From contig NC_014931.1 in the NCBI RefSeq assembly GCF_000184745.1, forward strand, positions 4,464,001 to 4,528,000: a stretch of DNA of 64,000 nucleotides, written 5' to 3'. Origin of the DNA: Variovorax paradoxus EPS. Its GTDB lineage: Bacteria; Pseudomonadota; Gammaproteobacteria; Burkholderiales; Burkholderiaceae_C. The position numbers and the translations under genes were made by a program. Of the stretch, positions 7,812 through 16,706 are shown piece by piece. The notes under the pieces were generated by a model, which made no database searches, was not told the origin of the DNA, and was given only the letters and a program-made list of their open reading frames with translations. Position 1 is the first letter of the stretch, and each line of letters opens with the position of its first letter.

Positions 7812-9740
7812 ATGCCCTCCCCCCAACATCGAGCGCCGCTCGGCCTTCGACCCGCGCTCAGAAGCCGATTGGCAAAGGCATGGGCATGGCTTGCCGTGTC
7901 GCTGGGCATGCTCGTTTTCGTGCTCTTCGCGGCGCCCCTGTCGATGGCGACTGCGCAGGGGCAGCAGCCCCCTGCTCCCGAGCTCCATGCTGAAGCCGTG
8001 CGCGGCACCGGCTGGGACGACACCACGCCGCCCACCGACGGCTGGACGCCCGTCGCGCTGCCCGACAGCTGGCCCGATCGCTGGCCCGGTTTCGATGGCG
8101 TGGTCTGGTACCGGCTCACCTGGACGCAGCCCGCGGAGGCGAACGAAATCGGGCTGCTGCTGAACTACTTCAACATGGCCGGCGCGGTGTTCCTCAACGG
8201 CACGCCGATCCTTCGCGACCCGAACCTCGTCGAGCCGCTCACGCGCTCGTGGAACACGCCGCGCTACTGGCTGCTGGCAGCGCCGCTGCTGCGGCCCGGC
8301 GCCGCCAACACGCTGCTGGTGCGCGTTTCGGGCCTCTCGCCCTACCAGCCGGGGCTGGGGCCGGTGCGACTGGGCGCGCCTGCCGCGATGCAGGCGCTGT
8401 ACGAACGCGAGCGCCTTTTTCGCCACGACCTCCCGATGTTGGGCCTCGCGCTGAGCGCCGTGGTCTCGGCCTTCTTCGCGGCCCTGTGGGTGTTGCGCCG
8501 CAGCGAGACGGCCTACGGCTGGTTCGCGCTGATGTCGGTGCTGTGGCTCGCGTACGGCTACAACCACGTCGCCACGACGCCCTGGCCCTTCACGAACAAC
8601 CACAGCTGGCAGGCGTTCAACACCTCGGCGTTCCTCGCGTTCAGCGTGGCCTTTCTGGTCTTCACGCTGCGCTTTTGCGAGCGGCGCATGCCGCGCCTGG
8701 AAATCGCGGCGCTGCTGCTGGTGAGCGTGGGCTGGCTCGATCTCTGGACCGCGGGCATGCCGTCGCTGCCCCTGCACCGGGCTGTGTGGGGGCTGGTGGG
8801 CGGGCTGATGACGATTGCCGTGTGCTGCTCGGCGCTGGTCCACGCCCTGCGCTTGCGCCAGGGCCCCGTACTCGCGCTCGCGCCGTTCATGGCGATGTCC
8901 GCCGTGACCGGCACGCACGATCTGCTGGTGTTCACGCAGGTGATCGACAGCAACATCTACTACACGACGATGTCGTCCTATGCGCTGCTGCTGGGCATGG
9001 CGCTGATCCAGGCCGGCCGCTTCGTCAAGAGCCTCGAGCGCATCGAGAACTTCAACACCGAGCTGATCGAGGAAGTGAACGCCGCCAAGGCCGAACTCGC
9101 CGCCACGCTCGCGCAGCAGCATGCGCTGGAGCTCGCGCATGCGCGCATCGGCGAGCGCGTCAACCTCGCGAGCGACCTGCACGATGGCCTCGGCGGCATG
9201 CTGGTGGGCAGCATCGCGACGCTGGAGCGCACGCCAGAGAACCTGTCGGCGCCCGAACTGCTCGCGATGCTCAAGAGCCTGCGCGACGACCTGCGGCTGA
9301 TCATCGAAGCCACCGGCCGCCACGACAGTGCGCGCGCGTTCGGCGAACTGCTCGCGCCGCTGCGGCACCGCACCTCGCAGCTGCTCGATGCGAACGGCAT
9401 CGACTGCCGCTGGCAGGTGTCGAATCTCGAAACGCTCGAACTGCCGCCCTCGCAGAGCCTGGACCTGCTGCGCTTTCTGCAGGAGGCGCTGACCAACGTG
9501 CTCAAGCACAGCGCGAGCCGTCGCGTGGACGTGGCGGTGATGCGCGACGGCGCCGAACTGCAGCTCAGCGTGCGCGACAACGGACGTGGCTTCGTGGTCG
9601 ATGGGGCCGACAAGGCGGCCGGTTCCGGCTTGCGCAGCCTGCGCACCCGGGCGCGCCGCCTCGGGGCCGAGCTTCAGTTGCAGTCGCGGCCCGGCGAAAC
9701 GCAACTGGCACTGCGGATGCCCCTGGCGCCCGCAGCCTGA
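7812..9740 (+). CDS. Membrane sensor histidine kinase (HisKA_3 class)
   Basis: About 642 residues. An N-terminal hydrophobic segment (residues 25-50) leads into an extracytoplasmic beta-rich domain with WPDRWPGFDGVVWYRLTW, as in the 7TMR-DISM class. Several membrane helices follow (about 210-395), then a coiled linker, the phospho-acceptor motif LASDLHDGLGGMLVG and a HATPase domain with VRDNGRGF and GSGLRSLRTRARRLGA. It is the natural partner of the NarL-type regulator at 4884-5591. The Met at 7812 was chosen because a signal-like segment follows; upstream in-frame Mets exist and no strong ribosome binding site decides. Confidence 0.88.
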   Translation: MPSPQHRAPLGLRPALRSRLAKAWAWLAVSLGMLVFVLFAAPLSMATAQGQQPPAPELHAEAVRGTGWDDTTPPTDGWTPVALPDSWPDRWPGFDGVVWYRLTWTQPAEANEIGLLLNYFNMAGAVFLNGTPILRDPNLVEPLTRSWNTPRYWLLAAPLLRPGAANTLLVRVSGLSPYQPGLGPVRLGAPAAMQALYERERLFRHDLPMLGLALSAVVSAFFAALWVLRRSETAYGWFALMSVLWLAYGYNHVATTPWPFTNNHSWQAFNTSAFLAFSVAFLVFTLRFCERRMPRLEIAALLLVSVGWLDLWTAGMPSLPLHRAVWGLVGGLMTIAVCCSALVHALRLRQGPVLALAPFMAMSAVTGTHDLLVFTQVIDSNIYYTTMSSYALLLGMALIQAGRFVKSLERIENFNTELIEEVNAAKAELAATLAQQHALELAHARIGERVNLASDLHDGLGGMLVGSIATLERTPENLSAPELLAMLKSLRDDLRLIIEATGRHDSARAFGELLAPLRHRTSQLLDANGIDCRWQVSNLETLELPPSQSLDLLRFLQEALTNVLKHSASRRVDVAVMRDGAELQLSVRDNGRGFVVDGADKAAGSGLRSLRTRARRLGAELQLQSRPGETQLALRMPLAPAA

Positions 9741-9752
9741 GCGACTTGCGGA

Positions 9753-10580
9753 TTACTCCGCCCAGACTACCGTGCCGGTCCACGCCGTCACCAGCACCAC
9801 GATGCCGAAGGCGATGCGATACCAGGCGAACGGAATGAAGTTGTGGGTGCTGATGAACTTCAGCAGCCAGCGCACGCACAGCCACGCGCTGATGAACGAG
9901 AACACGAGGCCCACCGCGAAGAGCGGCACGTCGGCCATCGACAGCAGCGCGCGCTCCTTGTAGACGCTGTACACGCCGGCGCCGATCAACGTCGGGATCG
10001 CGAGGAAGAAAGAGAAGTCCGTCGCCGCCTGGCGCGAGAGGCCCAGCAGCATGCCGCCGATGATGGTCGAGCCGCTGCGGCTCGTGCCCGGGATCATCGC
10101 GAAGCACTGCACGAGGCCGACCTTGAGCGCATCCCACGCCGTGAGGTCGTCGACATGTTCGACGCGCACCGAACCGGGCGGCCGCTTCTCGGCCCACAGG
10201 ATGATGAAGCCGCCGATGATGAAGGTGCTGGCCACCACGGTCGGGATGAACAGGTTGGCCTTGATCACCTTGCCGAACAGGAGGCCCAGCACCACCGCGG
10301 GCAGGAAGCCGATGAAGATGTTGAGCGCGAGGCGCCGCGCCTTGGGTTGCCGCGGCAATGCCACGACGGTCGACTTGATCTTCTGCCAGTAGACCAGGAT
10401 CACCGCGAAGATCGCGCCGGTCTGGATGGCGATCTCGAACACCTTGCCCCGGTTGTCGCCGAAGCCGCCGAGCAACGAGCCCGCAAGAATCAGATGGCCT
10501 GTCGACGAGATCGGCAGGAACTCGGTCAGCCCTTCGACGATGCCCATGGTGGCGGCCTTGACCAGCAAAACAATATCCAC
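9753..10580 (-). CDS. uppP: Undecaprenyl-diphosphatase UppP (BacA)
   Basis: A 275-residue integral membrane enzyme that dephosphorylates undecaprenyl diphosphate to recycle the lipid carrier for peptidoglycan and other envelope polymers. Both signature regions are present: [15 protein letters not shown] (about 15-29) and [10 protein letters not shown] (about 165), with the catalytic Glu, Ser and Arg. The start is set at GTG 10580: the family begins (M)DIVLLIKAA and AGGAG sits seven bases upstream on the minus strand. The ATG at 10607 would add nine unconserved residues. It is convergent with the kinase gene. Confidence 0.95.
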   Translation of the reverse strand: MDIVLLVKAATMGIVEGLTEFLPISSTGHLILAGSLLGGFGDNRGKVFEIAIQTGAIFAVILVYWQKIKSTVVALPRQPKARRLALNIFIGFLPAVVLGLLFGKVIKANLFIPTVVASTFIIGGFIILWAEKRPPGSVRVEHVDDLTAWDALKVGLVQCFAMIPGTSRSGSTIIGGMLLGLSRQAATDFSFFLAIPTLIGAGVYSVYKERALLSMADVPLFAVGLVFSFISAWLCVRWLLKFISTHNFIPFAWYRIAFGIVVLVTAWTGTVVWAE

Positions 10581-10749
10581 GCGTACTCCTTCAACAAAGA
10601 GCGTCAATTATGGCGAGGGCATCGGTCAGCTCCGGTTCAGGTGAGAGGCGCGCGGGAGTACCGAATACCTAATTTCGGGGATGTTCACCCTGTGGGAGCC
10701 GATACATATTGCAACCTGAACATTCATGTGCCCCCGAAGGAGTCTTGCC

Positions 10750-11622
10750 ATGCGAACGTCGACTGCCGCGGACGAGCGCGAATCAACTGCCGAAGACCAC
10801 GGCCGGGACCGGCTGAAGAACCCCCTCGCGATCGAGCGGGAGCAGTGCGAATCGATGCGCCGCGTGGCCGGCGCGACCGGCGCCTCGGCCCATGAATTGA
10901 AGCTCTTGATGCAGCGGCTGGTCGACATCGACCGCTCGGGCAAGAGCGCGGGCATCGTCGCGCAGGGCAACATCGCCGCCGACCGGATGGAAGCCGAGGT
11001 CCAGATGCTCGACCTGGGCGACGGCTGCATCGCCGGGCAGCAGGCCGAGGCCTGCCAGCGCATCGACTTCGGCCTGCTCGAACCGCTGAACCCCGCGCAC
11101 GACAAGAAGTGGTACGCGCGCTGGAAGTTCTGGAGCTTCATCCTCGGCGCGGCCGGCCCGGTGGCCTCGCTCACGCTGCAGGGCCTGGCGCTGCGCCCGA
11201 GCGAGCCCGAAGACGCGCACGCCGATCTCGTGGCCAAGGCGCGCAAGGTGCTGGAGAGCTGGCGCCGCACCTCCGACCCGCTCTTCTGGTCGGCCGTCGA
11301 AGACTACGTGCGGCAGCAGGCCTTCTCGCTCGAAACGCAGGCCTACCTCATGCACTGCATCGCGGCCGTGTTCAGCGGCGACACGATGAAGCTCTCGAAC
11401 GAACAGAGCGAAGCACTCACCGGCCTGCTCACCGACACGTACTGCGATGCGCTCGGCACCGCGGCCACGATGCCTTCGTCGGACATCTACCGGCGCCTGG
11501 CCGAAGGCCTGGAAGCGACCGACCGCGAGACCGGCGTGCACCGCATGCTGGGACGTAGCGACGCGGCGCAGATCGCGATGACCACGCTGGTCACCGCCAT
11601 CGGCCACGGCGGCTCACACTGA
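10750..11622 (+). CDS. Protein of unknown function
   Basis: A 290-residue protein not recognised. The N-terminal half is hydrophilic and helical (IEREQCESMRRVAGAT, HELKLLMQRLVDIDRSGKS). Around residue 120 there is KKWYARWKFWSFILGAAGPVASLTLQGLAL, one likely membrane or amphipathic helix, and the rest is mostly alpha-helical. No signal peptide is seen. The start is well supported by GAAGGAG eight bases before the ATG at 10750. It is divergent from uppP with about 170 bases between, enough for promoters in both directions. Confidence 0.7.
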   Translation: MRTSTAADERESTAEDHGRDRLKNPLAIEREQCESMRRVAGATGASAHELKLLMQRLVDIDRSGKSAGIVAQGNIAADRMEAEVQMLDLGDGCIAGQQAEACQRIDFGLLEPLNPAHDKKWYARWKFWSFILGAAGPVASLTLQGLALRPSEPEDAHADLVAKARKVLESWRRTSDPLFWSAVEDYVRQQAFSLETQAYLMHCIAAVFSGDTMKLSNEQSEALTGLLTDTYCDALGTAATMPSSDIYRRLAEGLEATDRETGVHRMLGRSDAAQIAMTTLVTAIGHGGSH

Positions 11623-11704
11623 CACTGAGCGCGGCTGCCCGGTTCTCTGGCGAAGGGCGCGCACGGCGCTGTCGATCGCCGTGTGCCACCTGTCGCGCGT
11701 GAAG

Positions 11705-12166
11705 TCAGGCCGGTTTGCCGCCCGCCGCCATGTGGATCGCGGCGCGAATGCGCGGGTAGGTGCCGCATCGGCAGATGTTGCCGCTCATCGCATTCGTCAC
11801 CTCGTCGTCGCTGGGCTGCGGCACCTTCTTGAGCAGCGCGCAGGCCGACATCAACTGGCCGCTCTGGCAGTAGCCGCACTGCACGACATCGACCTCGGTC
11901 CAGGCACTGCGCAGCGCATCGGCCTCCTTGCCCTGCAGGCCCTCGATGGTGGTGACCTCGCGTGCACCCACCGATTCGAGCGGCGTGACGCAGGAGCGCA
12001 CCGCCTCGCCGTCCAGGTGCACGGTGCAGGCGCCGCACAACGCCTTGCCGCAGCCGAACTTGGTGCCGACGAGCTGCATCTCGCCGCGCAGCACCCACAG
12101 CAAGGGCGTGTCGGGCTCGGCGTTGACGGTGGAGGTCTTGCCGTTGATCCTGATCGTGGTGGTCAT
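11705..12166 (-). CDS. iorA: (2Fe-2S) subunit of a xanthine-oxidase-family molybdoenzyme
   Basis: A 153-residue small subunit with two [2Fe-2S] clusters. The plant-type ferredoxin cluster ligands are in [18 protein letters not shown], and the C-terminal helical domain carries CGYCQSGQ and CRCGTYP. It passes electrons from the molybdopterin subunit encoded just upstream. Length and motifs match isoquinoline 1-oxidoreductase alpha subunit-like (IorA) proteins; the actual substrate is unknown. It lies 21 bases after the large subunit, so the gene order is large then small subunit. No cytochrome or XdhC maturation gene is adjacent. Confidence 0.85.
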   Translation of the reverse strand: MTTTIRINGKTSTVNAEPDTPLLWVLRGEMQLVGTKFGCGKALCGACTVHLDGEAVRSCVTPLESVGAREVTTIEGLQGKEADALRSAWTEVDVVQCGYCQSGQLMSACALLKKVPQPSDDEVTNAMSGNICRCGTYPRIRAAIHMAAGGKPA

Positions 12167-12187
12167 GGGGCGTTCCTTTTTATTCGT

Positions 12188-14455
12188 TCAGGCGAGCTTC
12201 AGCGGCAGGCTGCGCAATCGCTGGCCGGTCAGCGCGAACAGCGCGTTCGCCACCGCCGGCGCGATGGGCGGCGTGCCCGGTTCGCCGACGCCGCCGGGGC
12301 GGTCGCTGCCCGCGACGATCTCGGTCTCGATGACCGGGCACTCGTTCATGCGCAGCGGCATGTAGTCGTGGAAATTGCTCTGCTGCACCTGGCCCTTTTC
12401 GATGGTGATCTCGCCGTGCAGCGCAGCCGAGAGGCCGTAGACGATGCCGCCCTCCATCTGCTGGCGAATGAGGTTGGGATTGACCGGCACGCCGCAGTCG
12501 ATGACGCAGACCACGCGGTGCACGCGGATCTGCTTGTCCGCCGAGACCGACACTTCGGCCACCTGCGCGACGATGCTGCCGAACGCGCGATGGATGGCAA
12601 CGCCGCGCGCACGCTTCGCGCCGTCGGGCGCATCGGCCAGCGGCTTCCCCCAGCCCGACAACTCGGCCGCGCGTTGCAGCACGTGCAGATGGCGCGGGTC
12701 TTTCGCGAGCAACGTGGCGCGGAAGGCGACCGGGTCCTTGCCGGCAGCGGCTGCGCACTCGTCGATGAAGCTCTCGACGAAGAAGCCGTTCTGCGAATGC
12801 GCCACCGAGCGCCACACGCCGGTGGTCACCGCAGACTCCACCGGTTCGTGGGCCACGCGGGCGTTGGGGAAGTCGTAGGCCGTGTTCCAGGCGCCGTCGG
12901 TCGAGGTGTCCATGAACGACGGCGCACCCAGGCTGGAGCCGGCCGTGGTGGTCTGCCACGCGACCAGCGCACCGTTCGCATCGAGGCCCGCCTTGCAGCG
13001 CGCCACATAGGCGGGCCGGTAGTAGTCGTGCGCCATGTCTTCCTCGCGCGACCAGATCAGCTGCACCGGCGCACCGTCGGTCTCGCGCGCCAGCATCGCG
13101 GCCTGCGTGACGAAATCGGTGGAATAGCGGCGGCCGAACCCGCCGCCCAAGAAGGTCACATGCAGATCGACCTTCTTCGCGTCGATGCCCAGCGCCGAAG
13201 CCACCGCGCCGCGCGCGAAGCCCGGCGCCTGCGTGGGCGCCCAGACGGTTGCCACGCCGTCCTTGAACTGCGCCGTGCAGTTCATCGGCTCCATGGTGGC
13301 GTGCGCGAGGAAGGGCACGCGGTATTCGACGTCGAGCGTCTTCGCTGCCGACTTCAGCGCAGCGGCCGCATCGCCTTCGTCGAGCCGCGCATTGCCTTCG
13401 CTCGTGCGCAAGGTCTGCGAGAGGCGCTCGATCATCTCGCGGCTCGACAGACTGGCCGCGGGGCCGTGGTCCCACTCGATCTCGACCGCCTTCAGCGCGC
13501 GCATCGCGTGATACGGCGTGTCGGCGATCACCGCCACGCCGCCCGAGGTGCTGCCGGTGCCGATGAGCGTCACGCCCACCGGCGCCAGCGCCACCACCTT
13601 GCGCACGCCGGGCAGCTTCTGCGCGGCAGCGGCATCGAAGCGAGCGACCCTGCCGCCGATGGTCGGGCACATGGCGATGCTCGCGTACAGCAGGCCGGGC
13701 GGCAGCGTGTCCATGCCGAACTTCGCTGTGCCATCGAGCTTGGCCTTGTTCTCGATGCGGCGCGAGGGCTGGCCGATCAGCTTGAAGTCGGCCGGTTTCT
13801 TCAGCGCGACGTTCCTGGCCAGCGGCTGCTGCGAAGCGCCCTGCGCCAGTTCACCGAAGCTCGCGCTCTTGCCATTCGGATGCAGCACGCGGCCGCCTTC
13901 GGTGCGGCATTCGCCGGCCGGCACGCTCCACGCGGCAGCAGCGGCGCCGATCAGCATCGCGCGTGCGGAGGCGCCCGCTTCGCGCACGGGCAGCCACTGG
14001 TCGGTGATGCTCGACGAGCCGCCCGTGCCCGAGAGCCCCGGGATCGAACGCAGCAGCTTGCCGACCACGTGCTCGGTCGCACGCTTGACCCTGCCTTCGT
14101 CGCCGGGCTTGAAAGGCAGCGCATCGAGGATCACGGCCTGGTTGTTGTAGATGGCGTCGGCGCCCGCGCTTTCGATGCGGACCTGGCCGAGCGAGGCGTC
14201 CATCTCCTCGGCCAGCAGCATCGCAAGGCCGGTGTGCGTGCCCTGCCCCATCTCCGACTGCGACATCATCAGCGTGACGGTGTTGTCGCCGCCCACCTTG
14301 ACCCAACCATTGAGCGCGACTTGGCCCGGCCCCGCGGGCAGCGGCTCGGAGCCCACAAGACGAGAAGCGGCCGGCGTGGCGGACCAGCCGACCACGAGGG
14401 CGCCGACGGCCCCGAAGGTGCCGAGGACGAAATGACGGCGCTTGAGTTGGGGCAT
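12188..14455 (-). CDS. iorB: Molybdopterin-binding subunit of an aldehyde/isoquinoline oxidoreductase
   Basis: A 755-residue large subunit of the xanthine-oxidase family, IorB type. The twin-arginine signal RRHFVLGTFGAVGALVVGW at the N-terminus indicates folded export. Cofactor-binding stretches are visible (SEMGQGTHTGLAMLLAEEMD, FLGGGFGRR, GEPGTPPIAPAVANALF). It should hydroxylate a heteroaromatic or oxidise an aldehyde, with electrons going to the [2Fe-2S] subunit downstream. The start at 14455 places the Tat motif immediately after the N-terminus; the frame is open further upstream but that part is not conserved. Confidence 0.88.
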   Translation of the reverse strand: MPQLKRRHFVLGTFGAVGALVVGWSATPAASRLVGSEPLPAGPGQVALNGWVKVGGDNTVTLMMSQSEMGQGTHTGLAMLLAEEMDASLGQVRIESAGADAIYNNQAVILDALPFKPGDEGRVKRATEHVVGKLLRSIPGLSGTGGSSSITDQWLPVREAGASARAMLIGAAAAAWSVPAGECRTEGGRVLHPNGKSASFGELAQGASQQPLARNVALKKPADFKLIGQPSRRIENKAKLDGTAKFGMDTLPPGLLYASIAMCPTIGGRVARFDAAAAQKLPGVRKVVALAPVGVTLIGTGSTSGGVAVIADTPYHAMRALKAVEIEWDHGPAASLSSREMIERLSQTLRTSEGNARLDEGDAAAALKSAAKTLDVEYRVPFLAHATMEPMNCTAQFKDGVATVWAPTQAPGFARGAVASALGIDAKKVDLHVTFLGGGFGRRYSTDFVTQAAMLARETDGAPVQLIWSREEDMAHDYYRPAYVARCKAGLDANGALVAWQTTTAGSSLGAPSFMDTSTDGAWNTAYDFPNARVAHEPVESAVTTGVWRSVAHSQNGFFVESFIDECAAAAGKDPVAFRATLLAKDPRHLHVLQRAAELSGWGKPLADAPDGAKRARGVAIHRAFGSIVAQVAEVSVSADKQIRVHRVVCVIDCGVPVNPNLIRQQMEGGIVYGLSAALHGEITIEKGQVQQSNFHDYMPLRMNECPVIETEIVAGSDRPGGVGEPGTPPIAPAVANALFALTGQRLRSLPLKLA

Positions 14456-14592
14456 GGTGGGGTTCTTGTGACCGATGACGTCGAGGTCATCGGGGGCGAT
14501 TTCCGGACGGCCGATGATAGAAGGCCGCACCGCTGCGCCCCTGTGCTGCACTGCCGCAAGACGGAACCGCGCCCGACGGCGGGTGTCCAACC

Positions 14593-14622
14593 CCTGTCGC
14601 GGCGCCTTGTCGCGACAGGAGG
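14593..14622 (+). promoter_or_regulatory. Hairpin overlapping the ribosome binding site of the SPW gene
   Basis: CCTGTCGCG (14593-14601) is the exact reverse complement of CGCGACAGG (14611-14619), with a nine-base loop. The Shine-Dalgarno AGGAGG occupies 14617-14622, eight bases before the ATG at 14631, so its first half is inside the stem. The fold could limit translation until opened by temperature, a protein or a pairing partner; this is inference. Confidence 0.5.
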
Positions 14623-14630
14623 TAATGACC

Positions 14631-14996
14631 ATGAAGCAAGTGAAGCATTGGCAAGACCCCGTCAACGCCGTCGCCGGCGCCTGGCTGATCGTCTCGCCCT
14701 GGGTCTTGGGCTTTCAGGGCATCTCGCCCGCCATGTGGACCATGGTGGCGACCGGCATCGTGCTGGGCGCCGTGGCACTGGGCGCGACCTTCGTGCCCAA
14801 GCAATGGGAAGAGTGGACCGAAGTGGCCCTCGCGGTGTGGCTTGCCGCATCGCCTTGGCTGGTCGGTTTCGCCGCGATGGAAACGGCGATGGTCAACGCG
14901 GTGCTCGTGGCCGCGCTGATCCTGGTGCTCGCCCTCTGGGTGCTGGTGACCGACAAGGACTACCTTGGCAGCTCGCTGAACCGTCCGGCGCATTGA
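14631..14996 (+). CDS. SPW-repeat membrane protein
   Basis: A 121-residue inner membrane protein with four predicted helices and two copies of the SPW motif, one in WLIVSPWVLGF and one in WLAASPWLVGF, defining the SPW-repeat family of unknown function. A Met at 14625 is in frame, but AGGAGG lies only two bases from it and eight from the ATG at 14631, so the latter was chosen. It is divergent from the molybdoenzyme operon. Confidence 0.85.
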   Translation: MKQVKHWQDPVNAVAGAWLIVSPWVLGFQGISPAMWTMVATGIVLGAVALGATFVPKQWEEWTEVALAVWLAASPWLVGFAAMETAMVNAVLVAALILVLALWVLVTDKDYLGSSLNRPAH

Positions 14997-15111
14997 ACGA
15001 AACCACTGCGCCGTGAAACTAAGCCCGCCGCGTCCGGCTTGACGCCGGCGGCGAGCCGACTGGATGGGCACGATGCCCGTCCGCGAAACCGCCCTCGCCG
15101 CGTTCTTCTTC

Positions 15112-16695
15112 TTATTGCGCGCGAGGGACGGTGGGTTGTTGTTGCTGCGCCGTGGCCGCGGTGCCGTCCGGGTTGTTGCTCATCCAGTCGGCCTGCCAGC
15201 CACCGCCCATCGCCTGGATGAGCGCGATCGCCGAAGCCTGGCGGTTGACCTGCAGCTGCACCAGCGCGCGCCGCGCGTTGAGGGCAGCGGCCTGCGCCGT
15301 CACCACCTCGGTGTAGCTCACCTGCGCCGCGCGATAGCGGTTGAGCAACTGCTGCTCGGTCTTGTCGGCCGCGAGCGTCGCTTCGCGGCGGAAGCCCTCT
15401 TGCTGCGCAAGCGTGGCGCCCGTCGTCAACTGGTCTTCGACCGCCTGGAATGCAGTGAGCACCGTCTGGCGGTAGCGCGCCACGGCAGCTTCGTGGCCGG
15501 CCTTCGCGGCATCGACGCTCGCGCCGATCGCGCCCGCATCGAACACCACCTGCGCCACGGAGAAGCCGAGCGACCACAGCGTGTTGGCCGAACTGAACAG
15601 GTCCTTCACGCGGCTCGCATTGGTGCTGCCGACCGATGCGGTCAGCGGGATGTTCGGGAAGTAGGCGGCGCGTGCGATGCCGATCTGCGCATTGGCGGAC
15701 GCAACCGAGCGCTCCGCCGCCGCAATGTCGGGGCGGCGCTGCAGCAGCGTCGAAGGCACGCCAGTCGGCACACCAGGCACCGTGGGTGTCCATTTCGCGG
15801 CCGGCAAGGTGAAGTCGGCGGGTGCCACGCCCACCAGCATCGCGATGGCATGTTCGAGCGTGGCGCGCGTGCGCGTAAGGCCCACGCGGTCGGCCTTGGC
15901 ATTGACCAGTTGCGTTTGCGCCTGCAGCACGTCGGTCTGCGCGGCGATGCCGGCCGCATAGCGGTTGCCCGTGATCTCGAAGGCGCGCTGGTAGCCCGCG
16001 ATGGTTTCGTCGAGCAGCACGATCTCGGCATCGGCCTCGCGCAGCGAGAAGTAGTTGGTCGCGAGGTCGCCGATGGCCGAGAGCCGCGCCGCCGCGAGGT
16101 CGGCCTCGCTCGCTTGCGCATTGGCTTGCGCGCTGCTCACCGCTTCGCGCAGGCGCCCCCAGACGTCGGGCGTCCAGCTCGCGTTCAGCGAGGCGGAGAA
16201 ACTGTTCGACGGGCTGGCGGTATCGCTGTTGCTGTTCACGTTGCCGCTGCGACGTCCGCTGCCGCTGAACGACACCGAGGGGAACAGCGCCGCGCGCTCG
16301 CCGCGCACCAGCGCCTGGGCCTGCGTGTAGTTGGCCACGGCGGCGGCGATGTTCTGGTTCGACACCTGCACGCGGCCGGCCAGTTCGTCGAGCGTGGGGT
16401 CGGCGAAGAGCTTCCACCACTCGCCGCGGTCCAGCGCATCGGCCGGTGCGGCGGGCAGCCAGCCTTCGGCGGTCTTCTGCTCCTTCCATGCGGTGGACGC
16501 CACGGAGGTCGGCACCTTGTAGGCCGGTCCGACCGCGCAGCCTGCGAGCACGGCGGCGAGGGCCAGCACGCCGAGCCTGAGCACAAACCGTTCGGGCTGA
16601 GCCTGTCGAAGCCCTGCGCGGCGCTTCGACAGGCTCAGCGTGAACGGTTGGCTCTTTTCGGGCGTCACAGAAGATGAAGTAGGCGATGCGTTCAT
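15112..16695 (-). CDS. Outer membrane efflux lipoprotein (NodT/OprM family)
   Basis: The channel component of the RND pump encoded upstream, up to 527 residues. The lipobox LAAVLAGC gives lipidated Cys53, followed by two OEP repeats (for example PTLDELAGRVQVSNQNIAAA and QRRPDIAAAERSVASANAQI). It would form the trimeric TolC-like tunnel. Residues 17-37 of the ATG-start form are encoded by a 60-base palindromic repeat. A GTG at 16584, just after that repeat, would give a compact lipoprotein signal, so the start is open. It lies 11 bases after the permease stop and is the last gene of the operon. Confidence 0.9.
   Translation of the reverse strand: MNASPTSSSVTPEKSQPFTLSLSKRRAGLRQAQPERFVLRLGVLALAAVLAGCAVGPAYKVPTSVASTAWKEQKTAEGWLPAAPADALDRGEWWKLFADPTLDELAGRVQVSNQNIAAAVANYTQAQALVRGERAALFPSVSFSGSGRRSGNVNSNSDTASPSNSFSASLNASWTPDVWGRLREAVSSAQANAQASEADLAAARLSAIGDLATNYFSLREADAEIVLLDETIAGYQRAFEITGNRYAAGIAAQTDVLQAQTQLVNAKADRVGLTRTRATLEHAIAMLVGVAPADFTLPAAKWTPTVPGVPTGVPSTLLQRRPDIAAAERSVASANAQIGIARAAYFPNIPLTASVGSTNASRVKDLFSSANTLWSLGFSVAQVVFDAGAIGASVDAAKAGHEAAVARYRQTVLTAFQAVEDQLTTGATLAQQEGFRREATLAADKTEQQLLNRYRAAQVSYTEVVTAQAAALNARRALVQLQVNRQASAIALIQAMGGGWQADWMSNNPDGTAATAQQQQPTVPRAQ
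16588..16647. repeat. 60-base palindromic repeat (REP-like), copy 1
   Basis: Arms CCGTTCGGGCTGAGCCTGTC... (16588-16611) and CTTCGACAGGCTCAGCGTGA... (16624-16647) are inverted around a GC-rich loop. Copy 2 at 46415-46474 has the same length and orientation with a few compensating differences. Here the repeat sits at the 5' end of the efflux lipoprotein reading frame. Confidence 0.85.
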
Positions 16696-16706
16696 TGGTG
16701 TTGTTC

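Noticed and set aside
5631..9704. A 1357-codon open frame on the minus strand through the kinase gene
   Set aside because: Only the part from 7715 downward encodes the adhesin. The rest is antisense to the well-supported histidine kinase and has Arg/Gln/His-rich shadow composition.
11681..15016. A 1111-codon plus-strand frame
   Set aside because: Antisense to the molybdoenzyme genes, which have clear motifs and a Tat signal.
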